DNA from: Paraburkholderia bryophila
Lineage (GTDB): Bacteria > Pseudomonadota > Gammaproteobacteria > Burkholderiales > Burkholderiaceae
DNA length: 64,000 nt
NCBI RefSeq assembly: GCF_013409255.1
Contig: NZ_JACCAS010000001.1
Location: 4,278,001-4,342,000 of the forward strand
Direction of reading: 5' to 3'
Numbering within the stretch: position 1 is the first letter of the stretch; every line of letters starts with the position of its first letter. Positions 36,791-44,425 of the stretch are shown piece after piece. The notes below the pieces were generated by a model that was not told where the DNA came from, searched no databases, and saw nothing but the letters and a program-made list of their open reading frames with translations. The position numbers were made by a program, and so were the translations under genes.

Positions 36791-36880
36791 CCGCTAGCTA
36801 GTCAGCTAGCCAGCCAGGCGGCGCGCCGCACTGCGCCGCCGTTCAACCGCAACGCGTGACCGATTCCCCACAAGAAGGGA

Positions 36881-36896
36881 AGGGACGCGCTTTGCC
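36881..36896 (+). promoter_or_regulatory. Candidate sigma-54 promoter of dctA
   Basis: AGGGACG-N4-TTGCC: the -24 GG (36882-36883) and the -12 GC (36894-36895) are 10 bases apart, and most other consensus positions match (TGGCACG-N4-TTGCA). It lies 32 bases before the dctA start. dctA genes in several proteobacteria are known to need RpoN with DctBD, but no dctBD genes lie in this window. Confidence 0.5.
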
Positions 36897-36927
36897 AAAA
36901 ATTTGCCCGAAGCAAACCGGAGGAGAC

Positions 36928-38271
36928 ATGAAACGCAAACCGCTTTATAAGGTGCTGTACGTGCAGGTGATCGTCGCGATCGTGATCGGCGTGGCCTTCG
37001 GTCATTATTGGCCGACGCACGCGGTCGCGATGAAACCGCTCGGCGACGCCTTTATCAAACTCGTGCGCATGATCATCAGCCCGGTGATTTTCTGCACGGT
37101 CGTGACCGGCATTGCGAGCATGCACGACATGCGCAAGGTGGGCCGGGTCGGCGGCAAGGCGTTGCTGTATTTCGAGGTCGTGTCGACGCTGGCGCTGGCG
37201 ATCGGTTTGCTGGCCGCGCATGTGCTGCAACCCGGCGCGGGCTTCAACGTCGACCCCGCCTCGCTCGACGCGGGCGCGGTGTCGTCCTATACGGCGCAAG
37301 CCGCCCATGGCGAAGGGCTCGCGGGCTTCTTCATGCACATCATTCCCGAGACGTTTGCCGGCGCGTTCACGCAGGGCGACATTCTGCCGGTGCTGCTGAT
37401 CGCCATGCTGTTCGGCACCGCGCTCGCTGTGATGGGCGAGCCCGCGAAACCGCTGATCGGCCTGATCGAACTGCTGTCGAAAACCTTCTTCAGAATCGTG
37501 CGGATGATCACCAGCCTCGCGCCGCTTGGCGCATTCGGTGCGATAGCCTTCACGATCGGCAAATACGGCATCGTCTCGCTGCTGCCGATGATGAAACTGA
37601 TCGGCACGTTCTATCTGACCGCGTTCCTGTTCGTCTCGTGCGGCCTCGGCCTGATTGCGCGAGCGTGTGGATTCAGTCTGTGGCGTTTCGTGGTCTACAT
37701 CAAGGACGAACTGCTGATCGTACTCGGCACGTCGACCTCCGAAGCCGCGCTGCCGCAATTAATGGAGAAGCTCGAACGGCTCGGCTGCTCGCGCGGGATC
37801 GTCGGGCTCGTGGTGCCGACCGGCTATTCGTTCAATCTGGACGGCACCAATATCTACATGACGCTGGCGGTGCTGTTTCTCGCTCAGGCCACCAATACGC
37901 ATTTGACGCTCACGCAGGAAATCACGTTGCTGGCGGTGACGATGCTGACGTCGAAGGGATCGACGGGGGTGACGGGCGCGGGTTTTATCACGCTGGCCGC
38001 GAGTCTTGCCGTGGTGCCGACCGTGCCGGTGACGGCGATGGTGCTGATACTCGGCATCGACCGTTTCATGTCCGAGTGCCGCGCGTTGACCAATACGATG
38101 GGCAACGGCGTGGCGTCGATCGTGATTGCGGCGTGGGAGAAGGAACTGGATCGCGACAGGCTGAAGGCGGCGCTGGCGAGGCCGGGGCGTGGGGTGTTGG
38201 CGGCGCAGGTGGAAGTGGCGGCCACGGTGAATAGCATGCCGGAGCGTGAAGAGGTGCAACGTTCCGCGTGA
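36928..38271 (+). CDS. dctA: C4-dicarboxylate/H+ (Na+) symporter DctA
   Basis: 447-residue inner-membrane transporter of the dicarboxylate/amino acid:cation symporter (DAACS) family. GGAGGAG precedes ATG 36928 ([14 protein letters not shown]). Eight transmembrane helices and two hairpin loops are expected; signature segments are [27 protein letters not shown] (serine-rich hairpin), [15 protein letters not shown] and [12 protein letters not shown], all DctA-type. It imports succinate, fumarate, malate and related acids. Downstream of the leuCD-like pair, it could import the acid those enzymes act on. Confidence 0.93.
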   Translation: MKRKPLYKVLYVQVIVAIVIGVAFGHYWPTHAVAMKPLGDAFIKLVRMIISPVIFCTVVTGIASMHDMRKVGRVGGKALLYFEVVSTLALAIGLLAAHVLQPGAGFNVDPASLDAGAVSSYTAQAAHGEGLAGFFMHIIPETFAGAFTQGDILPVLLIAMLFGTALAVMGEPAKPLIGLIELLSKTFFRIVRMITSLAPLGAFGAIAFTIGKYGIVSLLPMMKLIGTFYLTAFLFVSCGLGLIARACGFSLWRFVVYIKDELLIVLGTSTSEAALPQLMEKLERLGCSRGIVGLVVPTGYSFNLDGTNIYMTLAVLFLAQATNTHLTLTQEITLLAVTMLTSKGSTGVTGAGFITLAASLAVVPTVPVTAMVLILGIDRFMSECRALTNTMGNGVASIVIAAWEKELDRDRLKAALARPGRGVLAAQVEVAATVNSMPEREEVQRSA

Positions 38272-38330
38272 TTTACGCGTGTGGCTGCGAGCACGCCGCG
38301 TTCACGCTTGGGGTTAGCGTTGAGCGTGGC

Positions 38331-38380
38331 GTGGAACGGCGTGGAGTACCTTGGAGTAGCTTGGAGTAGCTTGGAATAAC
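38331..38380. repeat. Five degenerate 10-bp tandem repeats
   Basis: Units in exact 10-base register: GTGGAACGGC, GTGGAGTACC, TTGGAGTAGC, TTGGAGTAGC, TTGGAATAAC. They lie between the convergent dctA and TetR genes and are followed by a GCGCGC-N8-GCGCGC hairpin (38381-38400). The helical-turn period is notable, but simple slippage is the default explanation. Confidence 0.8.
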
Positions 38381-38403
38381 GCGCGCAGTGAGACGCGCGC
38401 TCG

Positions 38404-39108
38404 TCACTTCGATTCCGCAGCCTCGAATCGCTTTACCGCGCCGACGATATCGTTGCGCAACTGCTTTAACGCCGCCTGCCGCGTATCGGGGGGCACAAGT
38501 CCTTGCCACAACAGATCGCTTAACGACGCAGCCGTCGCTTCAATGTCGACAGCCTTCTGTTTGCGCACCGCGTCCCACAACACATGCTCCATCGGACCAT
38601 AAACGGCCGAACGCAGCAGGCCGAGCGGCATATCGTCCCGCACGTCGCCACTGGCAACACCCTCGGCGAGTACCTGCATCATCGGCGCCGTGTAACGTCG
38701 CTGCAGTTCGACGATGACGTCGCCAAACTTGTCGTCCTTCTCGCGCCCCTCGGAAAGAATCAGCGCGCACAAGCCGGTTCCGTCCACCGTTAGCCGGTAA
38801 AGATGCGTACGCACCAGGTACGCAAACTTGCTGCGCGTGCCGTCGATCAGCGGTAATTCACCTTCCACCTGCGCGATGATTTCATCGTACCAATTGCCCA
38901 GCACTCGCACGCATAAATCCCGCTTGCTGGCGAAGTACGTGAAGATCGTCGCCTCCGATACGCCCACTCGGCGGGCAATCTCCGTCATCGTGGCAGACGC
39001 ATAGCCGACCTCGGAGAACACGAGCCTGGCTGCCTCGAGAATAGCCTTGAGACGTTGCTCGGAACGCGCCTGCACAGGCACGCGGCGGGATGCGGCGGAG
39101 ACGTTCAT
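38404..39108 (-). CDS. TetR/AcrR family transcriptional regulator
   Basis: 234 residues. HTH domain at about 17-65: RLKAILEAARLVFSEVGYASATMTEIARRVGVSEATIFTYFASKRDLC. The ligand domain (about 75-215) is of the TetR_C type seen in fatty-acid or aromatic-acid regulators. It is divergent from an SDR/CoA ligase/AsnC operon, and their shared region contains repeated TTGAGCTA/TAGCTCAA elements, the likely operators for this protein. Confidence 0.92.
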   Translation of the reverse strand: MNVSAASRRVPVQARSEQRLKAILEAARLVFSEVGYASATMTEIARRVGVSEATIFTYFASKRDLCVRVLGNWYDEIIAQVEGELPLIDGTRSKFAYLVRTHLYRLTVDGTGLCALILSEGREKDDKFGDVIVELQRRYTAPMMQVLAEGVASGDVRDDMPLGLLRSAVYGPMEHVLWDAVRKQKAVDIEATAASLSDLLWQGLVPPDTRQAALKQLRNDIVGAVKRFEAAESK

Positions 39109-39134
39109 TGTCGGGAGTCAGCGTGTAGGGGTGG

Positions 39135-39245
39135 TTGAGTTGAGTTGAGTCTAGCTCAAATAAATTTGAAGTGATAGTTTGAGCTAATGCCGCGATGGAA
39201 ATCTAATTCGACACTGTGCGTTCATATAACTTGAGCTAAACTCAA
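39135..39245. promoter_or_regulatory. TTGAGCTA-type operator array
   Basis: Three tandem TTGAG units (39135-39149) precede TAGCTCAAA (39152-39160), which is matched by TTTGAGCTA (39178-39186) as a perfect 9-bp inverted repeat with a 17-base gap. A further palindrome TTGAG-N5-CTCAA lies at 39231-39245, beginning TTGAGCTA. These copies cover the promoters of both the TetR gene and the SDR/CoA-ligase operon. Confidence 0.7.
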
Positions 39246-39282
39246 AAAATAATGTCGAGCAGCTTGTGAAGGAGACACCCGA

Positions 39283-40200
39283 ATGCCCACTGCTTCGCCG
39301 AGTACTTCGCCGCCGTTGAGCGGCTACCGTTCCGTCTTCCGCGAGGGTCTGTTCGCGGGCAAGGTCGTCGTCGTCACAGGGGCGGGCAGCGGACTGGGCC
39401 GGTGTACGGCGCATGAACTCGCGTCGTTGGGCGCAACGATCGCATTGATTGGCCGTAGCGCGGACAAACTCGAAACCGTGCAAGCCGAACTTGTCGCCGA
39501 CCATCAAAACGTAAGCGGCCACCGTATCTACTCCTGCGATATCCGCAACGAACAACAGGTGCGCGACACGGTCGCCGCGGTCGTTCAGGACCTCGGTCAG
39601 ATCGACGGCCTCTTCAATTGCGCCGGCGGCCAATTCCCCGCGAAGCTGGAGGCGATCTCGCTGAACGGCTGGGACGCCGTGGTGCGCAACAACCTGCACG
39701 GCACGTTCCTGATGTCCCGCGAGTGCTACACGCAATGGATGCAGCACCACGGCGGCGCAATCGTCAACATGCTGGCCGACATCTGGGGCGGCATGCCCGG
39801 CATGGGCCACTCGGGCGCGGCGCGCGCGGGCGTGTGGAACTTCACGGAAACGGCCGCGTGCGAATGGGGTCACTCCGGTGTCAGGGTCAACGCGGTTGCG
39901 CCGGGCTGGATTGCTTCCGCCGGTATGGACAGCTATGACGAATCCTACCAGGCGCTGCTGCGCTCGCTGAAACACAAAGTGCCGCTGCAACGCTTCGGCA
40001 CCGAGTCCGAACTGGCTAGCGCGGCCGTGTTTCTGCTGTCGGAGGCGTCGACGTTTATCAACGGCACGGTGATTCGCGTGGACGGCGGCGTGCCGAACGC
40101 GCGCCATTCATGGCCGCTGCCCGCTGCCGAGCGTACGATCGAATACAACGGTTTCCCACGCTATCAACCGCCGACCGGCTTGCAGGAGCAGACACCATGA
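39283..40200 (+). CDS. SDR, trans-2-enoyl-CoA reductase (PECR)-like
   Basis: 305 residues with AAGGAG before the ATG. TGAGSGLG cofactor motif near residue 32-39 and NCAGG at about 109-113. The active-site helix reads GHSGAARAGVWNFTETAACEW, lacking Tyr-x3-Lys but matching the HSGAARAGV form I associate with peroxisomal trans-2-enoyl-CoA reductase and 2,4-dienoyl-CoA reductase-like SDRs. The C terminus is extended beyond a normal SDR (about 270-305). Its stop overlaps the CoA ligase start (ATGA). Together they suggest activation and reduction of an unsaturated carboxylic acid. Confidence 0.83.
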   Translation: MPTASPSTSPPLSGYRSVFREGLFAGKVVVVTGAGSGLGRCTAHELASLGATIALIGRSADKLETVQAELVADHQNVSGHRIYSCDIRNEQQVRDTVAAVVQDLGQIDGLFNCAGGQFPAKLEAISLNGWDAVVRNNLHGTFLMSRECYTQWMQHHGGAIVNMLADIWGGMPGMGHSGAARAGVWNFTETAACEWGHSGVRVNAVAPGWIASAGMDSYDESYQALLRSLKHKVPLQRFGTESELASAAVFLLSEASTFINGTVIRVDGGVPNARHSWPLPAAERTIEYNGFPRYQPPTGLQEQTP

Positions 40201-41876
40201 ATCTCGACGGCCAGACCTACGAATCGCTGACGGCCAGCTTCGCGTGGCGTATTCCGCCGCGCTACAACATTGGCGTCGATGTCTGCGACAAATGGGCCGA
40301 CGGTTCCGGACGTCTCGCGCTGATCTATGAAGATCCCGAAGGCCGGGCCACGCACTATACGTTCGACGAATTGAAGGCGCTGTCGGATCGTTTCGCCAAC
40401 GCGCTGCTCGCAGCGGGCGCGCAACGCGGCGACCGCATCGGCATCTTTCTGTCGCAGTCCATCGAGACGGCCGTCGCGCATCTCGCCGCGTACAAGGCGG
40501 GCATGGTGGCCGTGCCGCTGTTCGCGCTGTTCGGCATCGACGCGATCGAACATCGCCTGGGCGATAGCGGCGCAGTCGCATTGATCACCGACAACGCGGG
40601 CGTGCAAAAGATCGCCGAAATTCGCGCGGCCTTGCCGGCGCTACGCAATGTGTTCAGCGTGGATATCGCCGATGAAAGCGCCTACGACGCCGCGCAAGCC
40701 AACCCCGTGCGTTCGTTCTGGCACGCGCTGAACCATGCGCCTGCCGTTTTCGCACCGGCCGATACCGGCGCCGACGATCCCGCCGTCATCATCTACACAT
40801 CCGGCACGACCGGCAAACCGAAGGGCGCGTTGCACGGCCATCGCGTTCTGCTCGGGCATCTGCCGGGCGTCGAGCTGTCGCAACAAGGTTTCCCCGCGCA
40901 CGCCACGCTCATGTGGACGCCCGCCGACTGGGCGTGGATTGGCGGGCTGTTCGACGTGCTGCTGCCGTCGTGGCATCACGGCGTGGCCGTCTTGGCGCGC
41001 CGTTTTGCGAAATTCGACGGCCAGGCTGCGTTCGATCTGATGGCGCGTCACGCGGTGTCCCATACGTTTTTGCCACCCACCGCATTGAAGATGATGCGCG
41101 GCGTCGAGCATCCCGAGCGCTGGCCGCTCGCGCTGCGCTCGGTGGCGAGCGGCGGCGAATCGCTCGGCGAGGAGCTGATCGACTGGGGCCGCAAGGCGCT
41201 CGGCGTCACGATCAACGAGTTCTATGGGCAAACGGAGTGCAACGTGGTGGTGTCGTCGTGCGCGGCGCTGTTTGAACCGTGCTTCGGCGCGATCGGCCGC
41301 GCGGTGCCGGGGCATCATGTTGCGATTGTCGACGCCGACGGCAACGAACTGCCGCAAGGCGCGATCGGCGATATCGCGGTGGCCGCGCCCGATCCGGTGA
41401 TGTTCCTCGGCTACTGGGGCAACGAAGCGGCCACGCGCGAGAAATACCGCGGCAAGTTTCTGGTGACCGGCGACCTCGGCACGCGCGACGCGGACGGCTT
41501 CATCCGCTTCGTCGGTCGCGGCGACGACGTGATCACCAGCGCCGGCTACCGGATCGGCCCGGCTTCGATCGAAGATTCGCTGCTGCGTCATCCTGCGGTG
41601 TCGATGGCGGCCGTGATCGGCGCGCCGGATCGCGAACGCACCGAAATCGTCATGGCGTTCGTGGTGCTGAAACCCGGCTTTATCGGCGATGACGCATTGG
41701 TGCGCGAGATCCAGCAGCATGTCAAAACGCGTCTCGCCGCGCACGAGTATCCGCGCGAGATCCGCTTTGTCGACAGCCTGCCGTTGACGGCGACCGGCAA
41801 GGTGATTCGCCGGGCGCTGCGCGACGGACTCGGGCAAGATGGCGAGCATCCCGCCGCGAAACCTGAATCCCGATGA
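40197..41876 (+). CDS. AMP-dependent acyl-CoA synthetase (ligase)
   Basis: 559 residues; start ATG 40197 overlaps the SDR stop. ANL-superfamily adenylate-forming enzyme: P-loop-like IIYTSGTTGKPKGALHGH (about 198-215), YGQTECN, TGDLGTRDADGF, and the C-terminal catalytic Lys in TATGKVIRR. Closest in style to medium-chain or acetate/propionate-type acyl-CoA synthetases. It makes acyl-AMP then acyl-CoA from a free acid. Translationally coupled to the SDR and to the AsnC regulator (overlap ATGA), so this is a three-gene operon repressed, most likely, by the divergent TetR protein. Confidence 0.9.
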   Translation: MNLDGQTYESLTASFAWRIPPRYNIGVDVCDKWADGSGRLALIYEDPEGRATHYTFDELKALSDRFANALLAAGAQRGDRIGIFLSQSIETAVAHLAAYKAGMVAVPLFALFGIDAIEHRLGDSGAVALITDNAGVQKIAEIRAALPALRNVFSVDIADESAYDAAQANPVRSFWHALNHAPAVFAPADTGADDPAVIIYTSGTTGKPKGALHGHRVLLGHLPGVELSQQGFPAHATLMWTPADWAWIGGLFDVLLPSWHHGVAVLARRFAKFDGQAAFDLMARHAVSHTFLPPTALKMMRGVEHPERWPLALRSVASGGESLGEELIDWGRKALGVTINEFYGQTECNVVVSSCAALFEPCFGAIGRAVPGHHVAIVDADGNELPQGAIGDIAVAAPDPVMFLGYWGNEAATREKYRGKFLVTGDLGTRDADGFIRFVGRGDDVITSAGYRIGPASIEDSLLRHPAVSMAAVIGAPDRERTEIVMAFVVLKPGFIGDDALVREIQQHVKTRLAAHEYPREIRFVDSLPLTATGKVIRRALRDGLGQDGEHPAAKPESR

Positions 41877-42400
41877 CCGATAACGCCCGTCCACCTTCGA
41901 GCCGAACCAGCAAGGCGCTGAAGACGCCCGGCGCGCAACCGGTCGTTGCGGCCGTGCTCGACGACACGGACCGCAAACTGCTGGCCTTGCTCGCGGAAGA
42001 CGCCACGCGCACTTACGCGGAACTCGGCAAGCTGCTGTTCCTGTCGGCGCCCGCGGTTCACGAGCGCGCGCGGCGTTTGAAGAAAGAAGGCGTGATCAAG
42101 GCCACCGTCGCCACGCTCGACGCCGCGCGTCTGAACCGTCCGTTGCTCGCGTTCGTGCACGTCGATACGACGAGCTGGGCGGTCACGCGGCAACTGCTGG
42201 CGCTCAAGGAGCTCTCGGACGTCGAGGAGATTCACACGGTAACGGGCGAGAGCGCGATGCTGCTCAAAGTCCGCACACGCGATACGCAGACGCTCGAGCA
42301 ACTGCTGGCGCGGATTCATGCGATTGAAGGGTTCACTGGCACGCGTAGTTATATCGCGCTGACCACGTATCTGGAGCGTGGGCCGAGTCCGGAGTTGTGA
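41873..42400 (+). CDS. Lrp/AsnC family transcriptional regulator
   Basis: 175 residues. N-terminal extension (about 1-28), HTH (about 30-88, DDTDRKLLALLAEDATRTYAELGKLLFLSAPAVHERARRLKKEGVI) and C-terminal RAM ligand-sensing domain (about 95-165). Start ATG overlaps the CoA ligase stop by four bases. An AsnC regulator as third gene of an acyl-CoA operon gives that operon two regulators, with the TetR protein opposite. Confidence 0.9.
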   Translation: MTDNARPPSSRTSKALKTPGAQPVVAAVLDDTDRKLLALLAEDATRTYAELGKLLFLSAPAVHERARRLKKEGVIKATVATLDAARLNRPLLAFVHVDTTSWAVTRQLLALKELSDVEEIHTVTGESAMLLKVRTRDTQTLEQLLARIHAIEGFTGTRSYIALTTYLERGPSPEL

Positions 42401-42453
42401 CGTGGGTGGCGCGTGTCGCCACGATATCGCGTCACCACGTCCCACGTTGCCGC

Positions 42454-42864
42454 TCACGCATGCAGCGACAAGCCCTTAACTGCCTTGTCGACCGCCTTCT
42501 TCAACCCGCGCACCGCGAGCCCGACGAGATCGGGCGCGTCCGCGGGTTCCGCGCGGAATACATCGCGATTCGCCTGATCGTGGCCGGTGGAGAACATCGC
42601 GCGCACATAAACGGCGCGCGTCAACTCCCGCTCTATGCCCTGACGGAACGCGCGCAGCAAGCCGGCGCTGTCCGCCTGATACACCATCATCGGTTGGCCG
42701 AGCAGCCGCGCGTGCTGGCGACCGGCGGCGTCTTCATACGGTTCGCCTAGTGCCTCAGGCGCGGCGCCCGCGATACCCGTCGCGAGAAACGCGGTGACAT
42801 TGAGTTTTTGCCATACAGCCAGATCGTCCAGCACGATGATTGCGACCTTCGTATCGAATTCCAT
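42454..42864 (-). CDS. DUF2000 family protein
   Basis: 136 residues opening MEFDTKVAIIVLDDLAVWQKLNVTAFLATGIAG and containing GQPMMVYQADSAGLLRA, which fit the DUF2000 family. These small proteins resemble a peptidyl-tRNA hydrolase PTH2-like fold, and their function is unknown. No signal peptide. It is convergent with the AsnC gene and stands alone. Confidence 0.8.
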   Translation of the reverse strand: MEFDTKVAIIVLDDLAVWQKLNVTAFLATGIAGAAPEALGEPYEDAAGRQHARLLGQPMMVYQADSAGLLRAFRQGIERELTRAVYVRAMFSTGHDQANRDVFRAEPADAPDLVGLAVRGLKKAVDKAVKGLSLHA

Positions 42865-43210
42865 CTTCTACATCGCTCCACAGCGCGTCAGCGCACAGAT
42901 AAAAAACTGATCTACTGCCGAATGTTAGGGAAAGCACGGCGCTTGTGCACGACCTCGCGGTAAAAACGAATGCGCTTCGCCCAACGTGCTTTGGCGTCGC
43001 GTCGCAAGCGGGTTTTGCCGAATGCCATTCGGCGTAAGCATGCTGCGATGCAACCTGACACGGTGCGACACGCGCCCCCGGCACGCGCGCGTAAAAAACC
43101 ACGCAATCGACGTGCACGCAACATAGGGCAAGTCCCTGGCGCGATTTAGCCGTGCATTACCACTCACGCGAGCGGCCTCCTAAACTTGAATCAAACAGGA
43201 GGGGACACCG
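42865..43210. other. Gene-free interval
   Basis: 346 bases between DUF2000 and the VOC protein. Short open frames on both strands have no ribosome-binding site and Arg/Ala-rich translations, so I call none. An AT-rich patch near 42895-42940 may hold the promoter of the DUF2000 gene. AGGAGGGG at 43198 serves the next gene. Confidence 0.5.
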
Positions 43211-43609
43211 ATGGCCAAACTCATCCACACGATGATTCGCGTGCAGGATCTGCCGCGTTCTCTGCAGTTCTATCAGAAGGCTTTCAATTTCGACGTCTCG
43301 CACCGGCTCGACTTTCCGGAGTTCGCGCTGGTCTATTTGCGCAACCACGAAGCCGACGCGGAAATAGAACTGACCTGGAATAAAGGCCGCGCGGAACCGT
43401 ATTCGCACGGCGACGGTTACGGTCACGTCGCCTTCTGCGTGGACGACGCGAAAAGCGAGCGGCAGCGGCTGATCGAGCTCGGCATGACGCCCAACGATCT
43501 ACGGGAATTTCACAACGACGGCGGTGAATTGCTGGCGCGCTACTTTTTCATTCAGGACCCTGACGGCTACAAGGTCGAAGTGTTGGAACGCTACGGCCAC
43601 TATCAATAG
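43211..43609 (+). CDS. VOC family protein, lactoylglutathione lyase-like (glyoxalase I)
   Basis: 132 residues with AGGAGGGG before the ATG. Two beta-alpha-beta-beta-beta modules and the four metal ligands of glyoxalase I are visible: His6 (KLIHTMIRV), Glu in AEIELTWN, His in GYGHVAFCV and Glu in YKVEVLER near the C terminus. The substrate-contact NKG and PDGYKVE segments also match GloA. It would isomerise the methylglyoxal-glutathione adduct to S-lactoylglutathione, probably with nickel or zinc. It stands as a single gene. Confidence 0.88.
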   Translation: MAKLIHTMIRVQDLPRSLQFYQKAFNFDVSHRLDFPEFALVYLRNHEADAEIELTWNKGRAEPYSHGDGYGHVAFCVDDAKSERQRLIELGMTPNDLREFHNDGGELLARYFFIQDPDGYKVEVLERYGHYQ

Positions 43610-43719
43610 AACAGGCAATCCGGCGGCCGCCGCGTGTTGAGCAATACCCCACAGAAATTATCTTGCATGGGACCTGGGTAAGCGCTAACGCGCCGGCTTC
43701 GGTCAACAAGGAGACAGAC

Positions 43720-44406
43720 ATGAAGACAACGGTCATCCCGATCGTCGCGTCCGATCACGCACACGCCACGCATCATCATCATGAGCCCGGGCACGACCAT
43801 GAGCCTCATCACGACCACGAGCATCGCGCGGGGCAGGCGGCGGCCGTGGCCATGCGCATTCCGCTAACGCGACGCGCGCTATTACGAGGCACCGGTGTGC
43901 TGATGGGCACGCTGGCGTTGTCGTCGGTGCTGTCGACGCTCGCGCCGAGCCGCGTATGGGCGCTCGAACTGCAAGGGCTCGACACGCATCAGGGCGAGGT
44001 GATTCTCGCCTTCACGCGACAACTCTATCCGCACGCCACGCTCGACAACGCGGTGTATGCGCTGGTGGTCAAGGATCTCGACACGAAGGCGAAAGCCGAT
44101 CCGGCGGTGCGTCAGCAACTCGCGGACGGCGTCAAACAACTCGACGCGCAAGCCGGTTCGGACTGGCTCAAGCGGCCGCCCGCCGATCAGGCGCAGGACG
44201 TCGCGGCGCTCGCCGGTACGCCGTTCTTCAACACGATCCGCAGCACGGCGGTGGTGTCGCTGTACGCCAACACGATGGCGTATGCGCATTTCGGTTACGG
44301 CGCGTCGGAGGGCGACGGCGGTTATCTGACCAAGGGGTTCAACAGTCTGTCGTGGCTGCCGAACCCACCGGCCGGGGCTAGTGGTCCGATCCCGTCGGAT
44401 AGTTAA
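43720..44406 (+). CDS. Tat-exported gluconate 2-dehydrogenase subunit 3-like protein with His-rich leader
   Basis: 228 residues from ATG 43720, AAGGAG upstream. The first 45 residues contain 12 histidines between 13 and 35 (HHHHEPGHDHEPHHDHEH). They are followed by a Tat signal with TRRALLRG (Arg51-Arg52) and a hydrophobic stretch to about residue 75. The mature part has the subunit-3 fold of GMC-type dehydrogenases. In such systems subunit 3 carries the FAD subunit through the Tat pathway. It is 20 bases upstream of the GMC oxidoreductase. The His-rich extension before a Tat signal is unusual. Confidence 0.8.
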   Translation: MKTTVIPIVASDHAHATHHHHEPGHDHEPHHDHEHRAGQAAAVAMRIPLTRRALLRGTGVLMGTLALSSVLSTLAPSRVWALELQGLDTHQGEVILAFTRQLYPHATLDNAVYALVVKDLDTKAKADPAVRQQLADGVKQLDAQAGSDWLKRPPADQAQDVAALAGTPFFNTIRSTAVVSLYANTMAYAHFGYGASEGDGGYLTKGFNSLSWLPNPPAGASGPIPSDS

Positions 44407-44425
44407 ACGCCATTGGAGACACGAT

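Noticed and set aside
42755..43167. Small minus-strand frames in the 42.9-43.2 kb gap.
   Set aside because: No ribosome-binding sites, Arg/Ala-rich translation and mutual overlap in several frames; no gene called.
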